From assembly GCA_028622995.1 (NCBI GenBank), contig JAJQJQ010000013.1, forward strand, positions 868,001 to 932,000: a stretch of 64,000 nt of DNA, written 5' to 3'. A program made the position numbers and the translations under genes. A model generated the notes under the pieces. The model saw nothing but the letters and a program-made list of their open reading frames with translations, was not told where the DNA came from and searched no databases. Below, piece after piece: positions 38,134 through 50,241 of this stretch. Position 1 is the first letter of the stretch. The number at the start of each line of letters is the position of its first letter. The DNA is from Panagrolaimus kolymaensis. Taxonomy: Eukaryota > Nematoda > Chromadorea > Rhabditida > Panagrolaimidae.

Positions 38134-38198
38134 AGGATTCTCTTGTATGCGACATCGATGATCTTGATGATGAATGTGTCATAAAATTATTTAAGTAA

Positions 38199-38884
38199 AG
38201 CTATGTTGTTTCCATGTCTTTTTAAATCTGGACTTTGATTTTTACTTGTATTTGTATTATATTAATTTTGTATCTTGTAATAAACTTTTTGTATCTTGTT
38301 TTATTATCTGTTTCTTTTTTGTAATAGCAAAATCATGAAGCTTCATTTCAATGGACTTTAAGCATGGTATTAGCAAGGTAGCATTCGATGTTTATCTGTA
38401 GCTTTTTGTTGCAGTTTGTAAAGGATTAACATAAAGACATAAAGTGATTTGTGAAAAGTTGCAAACAAGTTTTGTTATGGAAAATCGGAAGTTTGTTTAG
38501 CAAAACATATGTAAAGCATTATCAAGCTTTCTTAGGGCGTTGCAAAAGCGAAATCATAGTCATTTGGTTGGGTCTCTCACTTTTATGTTTGATTTAGTGG
38601 ATTCCTTTTAGTAATACGATCTTATACCTTCCATTTCAGTATTCATTTCACTTTTCGCATCTAAGTAAGGAGACAAACAATATGAAGTGCATACAGTAAA
38701 ACCTCAACAACGACTACAACATCAACTTGAACGTACTTATGAAACAAACAAATTTCAAAGATTTAATCATTAACACAATCACATGCTTATCATCATTACA
38801 ATAAATCTTTATTATTCATTTACAAAAACATATTTACAAATAAATCAACAACAACAATAACAAATACAACATCATCTTTCAAAC
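38199..38884. other. Intergenic region between converging genes
   Basis: 3' flanks of the BTB gene (AATAAA at 38279) and of POLQ (minus strand). Nothing else recognised. Confidence 0.5.
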
Positions 38885-41800
38885 TTAATTTAAAGCATCC
38901 CAAGATTTTCCTAGTGAAAGTTTGATTGGTAATTTCACATTTTCAATCGTAGTTTCCATCCATTTTCTAACTATATGAGGGATTTGAGATCGTAAAGATG
39001 ATGGAGCTTGAAAGATGATTTCATCATGCACGGTAAATAACAGCTGGATTTTGCCATTCTTTGGAAAATTGCTTACAGCTTTCAACAAAATACACGCAGC
39101 AGTTGATTGGATTACAGAATTGATGGCTGAATAAGCTGAAGCCAGTTCAACGGATACAGGAATACCAAAGTTATTTGTAAGAATTTTTCCTTGCATCACT
39201 TCTTCTTTGAGGTAATTACGATATTCATGTAATTCTGAAAAGCAATGAATATGTAAGTTGTTTGAAGATGAGGTTAACGACTAACCTGGAAAGCATTGTC
39301 CAAACCGATTCCAAAGTTTCACAGCATCATCCTTCTCGAATTTGTGAAGTTCCATTAGAGTGTTTGGTCCCATACCATATAACAAGCCATAGAAAAACTG
39401 AAAAACGAGATTACAAAAGGAATGAAAGTAAAGTTAAAACTAACCAATTTAACACTTGCTCTTGGATAATCTTCAACACTCAATTTCGCTGCAATATACT
39501 GGAACGTATTTGGTGATTTCAAAGCTTCATGAAGCACTTGGTCTTTTGACATTGCAGCAACAATACGTAATTCAATTTCTCGGAAATCAGCACTCCATAA
39601 ATCTTCTTCCATAGCATCTTTGACACGAATAATTGATCGAGGCGATGGTACATCATGAAATGGCATAGTTTTAGCAAAGTTTTGTAAATTCGGAGCATGA
39701 GTGTAAAGTCTTCCATGACCGCTAAAAGTAACAGCAGGATAAATCACACCAGAATCTCGAGTAAAATGTTCTTCATTTAGTAATTCTATAGCTTGATTGA
39801 GTCGACGAATTTGAGATAGCTGAGAATATACGATATCTGATTGTTCTGAAGTTGCAATATCAGTTGAAACGAGCTTTGGTTTTGATGATGCTTTAGTTCG
39901 AAGTAAGGAGGTGACATTATCAGCAAATTCTTTGTGAAATTCCTGAAAACAATGAAAGTTAGTTTTTAGTCATCAAAATACAAAAAAGAAGCAAAGAGTG
40001 AAACTCAAACATACAGATGTAATAAACTTTGAACTAGCAATTTTAACGATATCTTTTGGCATTGAAGATAGTTTTTGATTATAAAGTTTCATCACGTTGT
40101 CGTATCCATTATACGGTATGCCATAACCATAAACATTTCCAAGAACTTCAAAAGCTTTTTTCACCATTTTAACAATCGGTAATTTTCTTATTTGATTTAA
40201 ACATGGTAGCACAGCATTGAAACATAGAGTAACTTCTTGAGAAAATGAACCACCAGAAAGAACGGTTTGATAAAAGAAAGGCCATGAATTCTTTGCTCTG
40301 AAAAATGGAAGAAGTTATTAGTTAATTTTCTGACACACGAAAAAGAAAGTATACTAAAGCGATACGAAAAATTTACAACGATAACTAATTTATTCTTGAT
40401 TTTTTGTGAAAGAGGAAGTGAAAAAAATTTTTCGAATAAACCTTCGAAAGTTTGAAAGAGGCGAAAGAAGATTTCTCTTGTCACGATTGCAAGAAGTTTA
40501 TTCTGGAGCTTTCTTCAATTCGAATTCATCACAAATTTATAAGTGTTTTGCCGAGGGCAAAAAGCTCTAGCATATCAACAAATATTTTAAACCTAACCTC
40601 GCGGAGCAATTTTCAATAAACATAGATAAACCATTTGATTCTATAACATAACAAATGGCACTCAAACAATGGGCATCCAAAATATTATCAATTTGAATTG
40701 ATGATAACGCAAAAATTCGAGCGGTTAACAAAATATTATCAACATAAAATATTCCTTTTTTACATATATCTAAAATTTCTTCCATTCTTTTTGAATTTTT
40801 GCAATCTAAGCAACATTTTAATCGATGTTTGTAAATAACCGTATCACTTCCATCAAATTTAATAATCGTTACCCAATTATTTTCTTTAACTTGAAGAAAC
40901 ACAGATGTTTCCGGAGTTAATGTAAAAGCGTTGGAAAGATTGGGTTCATCAAGGATGCATAAACTTTTAAAAGCAGCTATTTCATCTCCAACGACGCTAG
41001 TGGAAAATAAATCGCAACTTGTATTCGTTCCATTTCCTGATCCATTTAGGAAACTGCTTCGTCGACTTTTGGGTTTTTTATTTGTATTTAAAGCTTCATT
41101 TCGAAGTTGTTGAGATAGCAATCGAGCCGTGGTTTTTCTAAAAAATTAAAACTTAAAAGAAAGATATTTGGAATTAGTAAATTTTACCGTTTAGCAGCCA
41201 ATGGTTTTAAATATCCTTCCAAATAAGGACAATGAATAAATTGATTAATAGTTTTAATTCCACGAGAAATTAAATAATCAATGGTTTCAAAATCTAATCC
41301 ATGAATATTTTGTAAAGTTGTTGAATTAAATTGAATGCAAATATTTTCTAAATGTTTAAATATATTTGAAAATGATGTACCATAATATTCTTCTGCGATA
41401 TTTGCTGTTTTACCTAAAACCTCAAATCCTGGTTATGCTAATCCAAAACTAAAAAAAAGTTTTCTTACGAAGATTTTGTTGATTCATTGAAATAAAATTA
41501 TCTAATCTATCAAAGTTATTTATAAATTCTGTCAATTCGCTTCCGTCATTGAGGTTGCTATAAAATTTATAAAGAATTGCTGAAACCAAAATGCTTGATT
41601 CCAATTTGAGATAATGATTTCCGCCTATTTTAGGATCACGTAATTTTGCTTTTTCACAAAGTTGTTTAATTTCTGGATCAGAAAATAATAAATTCAATGT
41701 GGCTTTATTCAATCGATGGGATTCTGAGCCATCCACAAAATAAACATTTGCCTAAAAAAAATAATTTCAAAGAATTTTTTGAGGGGACAAATACTTACAA

Positions 41801-43679
41801 GAAAAAAAAGATAAAGAGTATCTTTAAAATTCATGGATGTAAAAGCTTCAGAAAGTAATCGCCTCTTTTCAATTCCATAAAATCCAGATAAATATTTACA
41901 TTCGATAATTTCAAAATGCCCTCCTCCTTCATGGGTTTCAATCATGGCTCCATTGTTTGTTAGATCTTTAATAATCACCGAACAATCAATTTCAGAAATA
42001 AAGAAATTTTTCATCACATAATTTTCTATTTCTTGAATATTACTCGCTTTTCCAGAACTTATTAAATTGAGAATTGTTTTATTAAAAAATCGAAGATGAG
42101 GAACAAATTGAGAAAATGATTTAGTTATGTCATCGGTGAGAGTAATAATCACTGAGCCTAAAAAATTTTAATTTTTTGATAAAATTCTGAAATGAAAAAA
42201 CGGTAAAGTAAAGTTACCATTTTTAGAAGGAGACGATGATAAATTAAATAAAGCTGAATATTCTGAATCCATCATAGCTCGATCGGTGGAGCCAGCATGA
42301 ATTAAATTAATTATCACATCCGCTTTTAAACCAGTGTAAAGCAATTTTTTTTTTGAACCAACAACCACAAGAAATGAATGAGAATTTAAATATGAAACAA
42401 ATCCATCATCTTTTTCTGAATATGGCGCGTCTAAAAAAAATCATTTAAGGGTTAGTAAAAAGTTAAGATTTTAAGACTAAAAAGCTGCTTACTGTCTGCA
42501 AGAATTACACCTCCAATCAATTTCATCGCTATTGTTAAAGCCATTCGAGAAGTTGGAAGATTTGGTTGTTGTTTAATTAAAATTTTATGAAATTCTGCAT
42601 TAACCCGTTCAGCAATATCTTTAGCTTCTGCGTCATTTACGCAAACGATAATCATGGTTTTATTTGCTTCAATGCATCCAGAAACAATTCTAAAAAATCA
42701 AAAAAAAAATTTAAATTTTTACGTTAAAAACGCAAAAATCAAAAAATGCTTACGATAACATAGTATCCATTAATGGGCATTCACTTCGGCTTTCACCTTC
42801 TTTAAAATATTCCAATTCTCCTAGCATTATTTCAACCCCAGAATTTATTGAACATTCAACAATCGTTTCAGATACTGTAGCTTTTGTTTTTTCTTTTGGT
42901 TCAGAATTAAATGAAAAATTTGAAAGTTTTTTTATTTGATATCGATGTAAAAATTCTTCTAATAAATTATTGAATTTTGTTGGATTTAATGAAGGAATAA
43001 TATCCAAGCAAATATTGAAAGGTTTCTTTAAACTAAAAAATAAGAATATCAATGGATTTTTTGGAGTAAAAAAATATAAAAAAATATACTGACTGAGAAA
43101 GTTCAGCCAAAAGTTGATTTAAAATTGCAAAATATTCATATGAAGCAATTGAATGGCCATCAAGAATCCAAAAAGCATCTGAAGAAAAAAAAAATATTTA
43201 TTATAATTAAATCAGTCAAAAATTGAAAAAAATAAAAAATTATTTCCAAAGACTTTGTTTGAAAAGAAAAAATATAAAAAAACGAATTACCACAATTTTC
43301 TAATAATTTTTTTGAGTTTGCTGCAGCTGAATACGTGAGAATATAAATTATTTTTTTATTATCATCCTCAGAAGAAGAAGGAAATAAGGGCGTAGTATCA
43401 TTTGTCATCAGCAAAATATTATTCGGTTTCTAAAAAAAACAAAGAATTATTCTTTACTAAAAAAGTGAAACTAACTTCATTTTTATTATATTCTCGAATG
43501 ATCCATCGACAAAATTCATGATTTGGACATGCGACGATGATGGCCGCCGCCGCTTTATTACTTTTTGATTGTTTTTCATTAAATATGGCTTCAAAAATAT
43601 TATTAAAATATAATTTTGATGGTCTTTTAGTTGAATAAATATTTATTGAAGAAGAAAATTGATTCTGGGAAGGATTCAT
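38885..43679 (-). CDS. POLQ: DNA polymerase theta with degenerate helicase-like domain
   Basis: Fourteen exons: 43476..43679, 43291..43429, 43094..43178, 42754..43032, 42493..42689, 42218..42430, 41799..42157, 41469..41751, 41188..41413, 40598..41137, 40015..40297, 39445..39942, 39286..39397, 38885..39234; 1,255 aa, all phases consistent. The C-terminal A-family polymerase looks active: GRLYTHAPNLQN, motif A ADFREIELRIV (D1055), motif B RASVKLFFYGLLYGMG, motif C TVHDE (D1210, E1211). Polymerase theta joins broken ends using microhomology. The N-terminal ~450 residues follow POLQ/MUS308 helicase order, including the winged-helix part (NLISSGKASNIQEIENYV), but lack a Walker A GKT, read LDGH (121-123) where DEAH/DELH is expected, and NLIHAGST (343-350) where QMIGRAGR is expected. 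The middle linker is short. No acceptor or exon was seen upstream of ATG 43679. Confidence 0.88.
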
Positions 43680-44779
43680 TTTGGTTTGATTTGGAAAAAG
43701 TTAATAATAATTTTCAGAAATTTTTGAATTCAAAAAATAAAAAAAGTGCGAAACCTTTAATTAATTTGTATTTCATTTAAGGCATTTAGCCAAATATAAT
43801 CTTTTTTTTCTGTGGTAATTTTTAATTGAGTAAGAGATTGACATTATTTAAAAAAATAATTTATCGACTCATTGTTTTTTTTTGTAGCAATTAATAATAA
43901 CTCAACATAAACATTTCTCATAAACACCAAATTGAAAACATTGGCTTTTTTATATTATTTTTGAATTTTTATCTTTTTTTGTTAACTAAAAATTTCCTTT
44001 ATTTTTTATTTAATTTATGTTCATTTCTTTAATTAAGGAAAAACTGGTGGAATCTTGCAAAGAACAATAGCCTTGATTTTGTTTAAAACGAATCAAGTTT
44101 TTATGTTTATATCTTATTTTGATTTCTGGAGCTTAACCATCTTTTTTCCAGCTTCACTTTCATAAATCCTGAGAATCTTTTTATTTTTTAATTTAAAAAA
44201 ACGTACAAAAATAAATTAAAATAATCAAAAAAAAGCAACCATAAAAGGAAATTTACAGAAAAAAAAACCAAATTTTTCCTTTTCTTTCTCTTTGCAGAAA
44301 AATAAGAAAATAAAATTGATCGATGCTTTCTTTGTACGAGAAAAAAAATAATTGTTGCTTCGATGCCGACCTTTTTATACATTTATTTTTTTAGTAGTAT
44401 AAAAAATTGGAAATGACTAATTTAAAAAAAATTAAGACTTTTTTAAATGATTACTGACTGAACTTTCAAATTTCTTGGTTCAGAATTTATTTTTGTTAAA
44501 CAAAAAAATCAGAATGCATAATTAAATTTTCAATTAAATGTTTCATAGAAATTTCAAAATAAAATATTTTTATAGTTTATTCATAAAATTACCCTTAGTT
44601 GTTTAACAGTTTTAAAAATAAAGGAAAAATAATAAGAATACTAATTATGACAAATTTAAAAAAATAATAAAAAAGAGAGAGTCGTAGCGGTAAATATTAT
44701 TATACCCGTTAAACAAAAGCAGCCTAAGCAAAAAAGCAACATAAAAAAATGAATTTCATGGATGCTTCTTCTTTTAAAT
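43680..44779. other. Intergenic region, nothing recognised
   Basis: 5' flank of POLQ and 3' flank of ADPGK, both minus-strand. AT-rich, with no exon containing a helicase Walker A motif. Confidence 0.5.
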
Positions 44780-47275
44780 TTAGTGATATTTTTCCATTTT
44801 ATAAAATTGAGAATAAAGTAATGCTGTGGCCGAAATAGCATCATCCACGCCAACCGTATGAAGAGGGAACTTGCATACGAGTACTGGGGTGTAAATAAAT
44901 ATTACACCATTTGATCCATCATCTCTCATCCATGATGCAATTGGACTAAAAAAAAGAAATTTGGATTTAAAAAAATGGAGTATAAAATAAATAAAAATAA
45001 AACTAACTTGTGTGCATCAAATTCATAAACTTTATCCATTTTTTTATCTAATAAAGTTCTGCTTGATGTTCGAACTTCGAGTAAATCTGATTCACCTTTA
45101 TAATTATGCAAATTGCATGATTGTCGTCCAGCTAATCGAGCTCCAGCAGCTAAACCGGCGGCGAGATTCGACCAATCTGTTCCACGTGAAACCACAATAT
45201 GATATGTTAAACATGTAAAATGAATTCGTTGTAAGCGATATTTATAATTAGGTGATTCAGGTTTAGTTCGATCATTTCCGAATGTTGTTAATAGCCAATA
45301 AAGCATTTCAACAACCTATAAAAGTTTTTAGGAAAATAAAAATCTGAGTTTTTAGGTCGAAGGAAAAAAAAGTAAAGAAATACTAACTTTATGAACATGA
45401 AGGGTGCCAGATCGAACGGGATAATTTTCAGTAAATGGGCCATTACCGATTTTACTTAAAAATGTTAATTCTTGTTCATTTAATTGTAGACTATCAGCAA
45501 AGGGAACAATCTAAAAAAAATGCAAATTCAAGAAATTTTCTTAACAAAAATTTATGGAGAAAATAATAACAAAAATAGAAGCAAGCGATGGTTGCTTTCA
45601 AAAAAAAGCTTTTCTTCGTTGTTTGATTACTTTTTCCTTTGTGAAACAAGAAAAAAATTTCTTTTGGAAGTCCAAAAAATTAAAGCTAAACTATTGAATT
45701 TTTAGAAATGTTAACTAACTAACCCGATAAAGAACTTCATTAACGAAAGTTGGATCCGACATAGAACCAAGTTGAAAATGAATAGGCATAGATGGGCTTA
45801 CTTGAAGCATGGATCGTTTAATAAATCTTAATTTTTCTAGTCTCATTTCTTTTGTTTGAAATTGAAGTAAATGAACTCCAGTGAGAACAACCAAATCTGG
45901 TCGAAAATTAGCGATAGCTTTAAAAAACATATCAATCACAATTGAGGATGCACTAAATTGATCATGTGAAGCAATAAATCGAGACGAAGCTGGAGCAACA
46001 TATTCACCAATTATTTCACCTTGTTTATATTCGAATATCATACGTAATTCATCTTGAGCAATTCGAGTGGAATTATTATGAATTACACTAGGATGGAGTA
46101 AAGCATGGCTTCGCGGACCAATGGGGCCAACAAGGAAAGCCTAAAAATAATTTCTTTTTGATTTGAGAAATAAAATACTGGACTAACTTTTTATGCATAA
46201 AATGCTTTAAAATTTGATAGAGAAAAGTTTTTTTTATCACAAAACGAAAACATTTTATTTTTGTTATTTTCTTCGAAACAATGGTATGAGATACTTCAAA
46301 GGCCCGAAAAAGTTTAAAAAACTTCAAAGTAATTTTTATAATTCTTTTTTTATTGAACACCGATCGATGACTCCTTGAAATTAATTAAATATGTGAAAAA
46401 CTATCTCCGAGAGAAGACATTTGCTTTAACTTCCAAACTTTCTAAGTTATCTTTTTTAAAATTTAAAAATGACAAAAAAAAAGTTTTAGTTTTGTTTTAA
46501 AAAAAAATTACGATATATTTTTTTGTTTCTTATTCAAAAAAACAACTTACTACGGCTGTTGGAAATGAAGAAGCAATTTTTTGTGCCATCAATGCTGCAT
46601 TTCCACCAACATAATGCTAAAAAATATATATATTTTCATCAATCTCACATTTTTTCTTTTAGAAAAATAAATAAATCTTACATGAGCTTTAATATCTTTG
46701 CTTTCAGTTAAAGCAACAAGTTTATCAAAAGTATCTTCATCAGACACAAATCTTTCTGCGGGTGCACCTTTCGAAAAGAAATGTAAAAAAGTTTCAGAAA
46801 GTTGTTCCAAATTTTCCAAAGTTTCATGATCGCCAACTGTTTCACTAACAGTGGCATTTATTTTATTCATCATATTTACACCCGAAACAATCACATCAAC
46901 ATTGCAATTAATTCTAAAAAAACAAAAGATTTAGTTTTATAAAAAAAGGCAGTCTTCTGCAGCAAAAATAAAGTTTTGTTATGTAAAAAAAATTTATGAG
47001 AAAAAAGTTTAGTTTTATCACGAAAAAAATTATTTTTATATTTTTTTGGTTTTTGTAAAATTAAAAATAAAGAAAATTACTTACCCAACAACAATTTTTT
47101 GAAAATTTATTGTTGGTAATGCTATTACCCGATCCCATGATTTTGTTATAGCTTGTTCAATGCCCATTGTTGCAAGGCGATGTTGATCATTAAAATATGA
47201 ATATAACCAAGGAATTGCAGCACAAATAATTGCATAATGTAATAAATAATTATATGGATTTGTTAAAATTGACAT
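44780..47275 (-). CDS. ADPGK: ADP-dependent glucokinase
   Basis: Seven exons: 47085..47275, 46682..46913, 46551..46616, 45724..46140, 45388..45510, 45008..45315, 44780..44945; 500 aa versus 497 in human. It phosphorylates glucose using ADP, in the ER membrane/lumen. An N-terminal hydrophobic anchor (LLHYAIICAAIPWLYSYF) matches the animal enzyme. Conserved blocks: HYVGGNAALMAQK, FIASHDQFSASS, PDLVVLTGVHLL, SLQLNEQELTFL, RIHFTCLTYHIV, FIYTPVLVCKFP. The catalytic Asp falls at residue 481, as in human, within HTVGVDDAISA. The usual sequence is GLGD; here the Gly just before the catalytic Asp is Asp480, an unusual change in the anion hole. Confidence 0.93.
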
Positions 47276-49635
47276 TTTTTGGTTTTGCTTTTAGAAAATG
47301 GAGGTGATTGGGAAATTTTCACCAAGTTCTAAATACAAAAAGTTCAAGAACAATTTTGGGATTTAAGAAAAATTAAAATACACGATTTGGATTAATAAAA
47401 AATTTGTTAAAAAAATATCAAAATAACCAAAGCAAGCGTTCAAAAGCAAAATAAAAATAGCAATATTTTGTAATTTTGCTTTAACGAAGCAAAAACGTTT
47501 CATTTTTTGTTTTTTGTTTGTAAAAGAAAAACATTGCGGTCAAAGTCTTTCTTCCTTCCTTTTTTCTTCTCCTCCGATTTTGATCAAAAATCAACAGTCA
47601 GTCAACAACGCAAAAAACGAAAATCATCATTTACTAATATTTTTCTTACATTATTAGAGACTTTATGAATCATTTAGAAGAAAAAAGCATTGAAAATAAC
47701 AAAGAAAATAGGAAAATGTCTGGCTTGACAAAAACCAAAAAACTAATCAATGAATGGCGCAAAAATAAAAGAAAGCAAAAAAATAAATAAGAAAAGCTGC
47801 CGAATTTTTTGAATAAAAATATTTATTAAATCGACTCCGAACTCAAAAATGAAAAACAAGATAAATGATTATCAGTTTTTTATGCTTTTTTTTAAACTAA
47901 AAAAATGAAGAAAAAAACAACAACAAAAAAGCAGCAGTTGAGTGCAACAAAAAAAATTTTGACGACGGCAGAAAAAAAAAATGGGAGGGAGAAAAAAAAG
48001 AGAAAGAGAGAATGTTGCGGCTGCGTTGGACATTGCGCAATTTTTTTTTATTAAAGAACTAGCAAGCAACTACGAAACCAAGCTGTTGCGGCTTTAACTT
48101 GCCTCTTTGCCATTGACACTGTTGTTGCTGCTCGTTGGTGCTGCTTTTGTTTGTTTCGTATTTCATTCTTTTTTCCTTTTGCAAAAAAAGGTTTAGATCA
48201 ATGAAAAAAAGGGAAGGAAGCTTTTTTATGAGGCGGTTTCAAAACCATGGGAAAATGAGAGATAAAAGGAAAAAAGCAAAAATCAAGAGCTACAAGATAT
48301 AAGAATTGCATAAAAAATAAAATAATGAAAAATGGAAGAGCTTGTGTTTTTTAAGGACAAAAAAATAGATGCATTTCCTTCAATGCCGAAAAAAAAGTAA
48401 ACACCAATAAAAAGCATTTTATTTTATGAAACATCCAAAAAGATATTTTCTGTTTGAAATCGCAATTTTTTGATCGATTTTTTCTCTCATTTTTATTTTT
48501 AAATGAAGCTAATATTTTTTCTATTTGAATATTTAAAGTATATTTTTTAAATTTTAACTAACAAAACTTGATTAAATTTCTAAGCGAGATTAACATTTGA
48601 AACTAAACAACGACAAAAAAATGTAAACTTAAAGTTATTACTTCTAAAGCAATGTTAATTAAATTAGAAGAAAAAACAAGAATGGCAAACAAATATTGTT
48701 AGCTCTTAAAAATTTTTGTTGTCCAAATTGAAAAAAATCTCGTGAATTAGAAATGGAAAATCTACAAATTATTAAACCTTTTTTGGCCAATATTCTTAGT
48801 GAAAGACGATACTATGATAGTTCGAGCAACTAAAAAAATAATGATTACCCTGAAAGTTTTTTTTCTTTCTTTCAATTTTTTTCAAAACAAAAAAAAATTT
48901 CTTCAAGTTTTTTTAATGAGTTTATTGATTCAAAGCTTTCTTGTTTTTTAACTGGTGAGAAGAAGAAAATTTTTTTATTACCCTTCTATTCCATTTTTGG
49001 TGTTGTTGTTACAGAATTTTTAAGAACAAAGGATAAATACAATAAATCAAACAAAAAAAAGTCTTCATTCAAGGTTATTTCAAAAGCTAGAAAGAAAAAC
49101 AAAGATCAGTGTTTAAAAAATTTCAACCTCTTAGTATTTTTTATGTTTATGATTAAAATTGTATAGGAAATTATCAAAACATTAAATGACAAAATAATTA
49201 TTTTAGTTTTAAAAGATGAGGGGGGAAAAGCTGAGAAAAAATAAAATAGTAAAAAAAGTGTTTTAGTTGCTCGATGTTTACACAAAAGCATCGATTAGAG
49301 ATGCTCATATTTCCAAACGTTGCATTTTACATGTCGTCAATATCATATTGCTTTTTTCTTTGCAAATTTTGTAATATTTGAAAGTAACTATGATTAAGCA
49401 GCTAAAGGAAGTAAAATTATGGAAGAATTCATGAAATTGCAATTTTACAATTTCAAACTTTGTAAAAAAATTCAAACTTCAAAGCTTTCCCATTCATTTA
49501 AATTGTGTCCATTTAGCCAAGAATTTGAGCCATCATTGAGCAAAAAAAAGTTTTCAGCTGATTCAACGTTTTTTTTGTTGCTTTCAACATTTTTCTTGAT
49601 TGCAAATTCTTTCAACTTTTGGATAAATTTCAATT
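47276..49635. other. Long intergenic region between divergent genes
   Basis: 2.4 kb between the starts of ADPGK (minus) and CCDC86 (plus). Rich in A/T homopolymers; all open frames are low-complexity and short. No RNA gene recognised. Confidence 0.5.
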
Positions 49636-50124
49636 ATGTCAAAAACCAAAGAAGCTGAACAAATGGATACTGCTGTATTTACAACTGAAGGACCTACTTC
49701 AAAACTTTCTGTTCCACCTCGTGGTAAACCCAAAAGTGGACGATTATGGAAAGAACCAGCAACTCGTGATAATCGGTGAGTTACTTTTTTTTATTATCGC
49801 TTTTTCATTTCCCATTTTATATATTCCTTATTTTTTAGGTTAACCAATATTATCAAAGCAAAGAATTTGAAATCAACATGGGACAAAAAGATGAAGCAGA
49901 AAGCTGATAACCAGCAATTCAAAACCGCTCAAGTTGATATTCGAAGCCGAATTACAGACGAAAAGAAAGCTATGGTCGAACTTCGTAAAAAGAATAAAGA
50001 ACAACGAAAAGCAAATGAAAAGAAATCTGAAGTGGTTCAAGTTATTCGAAATACCAACAAGCTTCGCCGTGCAAAGAAGAAGGAATTACGACGTGTTGAA
50101 AAACGTGATACCAATGGAATGTAA
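49636..50124 (+). CDS. CCDC86: CCDC86/Cgr1-family rRNA-processing protein
   Basis: Exons 49636..49775 and 49839..50124; 141 aa. The family signature PRGKPKSGRLWKE, then LKSTWDKKMKQKAD, a long charged coiled coil, and the conserved end EVVQVIRNTNKLRRAKKKEL..EKRDT identify Cgr1/CCDC86, a small nucleolar protein needed for 60S pre-rRNA processing. The human protein has a long extra N-terminal region; this one is close to the yeast Cgr1 form. The ATG4 gene starts only 117 bp beyond the stop, with AATAAA at 50208 in between, a spacing seen in nematode operons. Confidence 0.9.
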
Positions 50125-50241
50125 TAATGATTATGAAGTATAATATTTTTACTCATTTTGTTGATGATTTTTGTTATTGTTGTTGATTTTTTGTTTCCTT
50201 TGAGGTTAATAAATAAATAGTTTATTGTCATTATTGTTGTT

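Noticed and set aside
42218..43679. Idea that the helicase-like half of POLQ is a pseudogene
   Set aside because: All exon phases join without stops through to an intact polymerase, so the motifs are changed but the frame is maintained.
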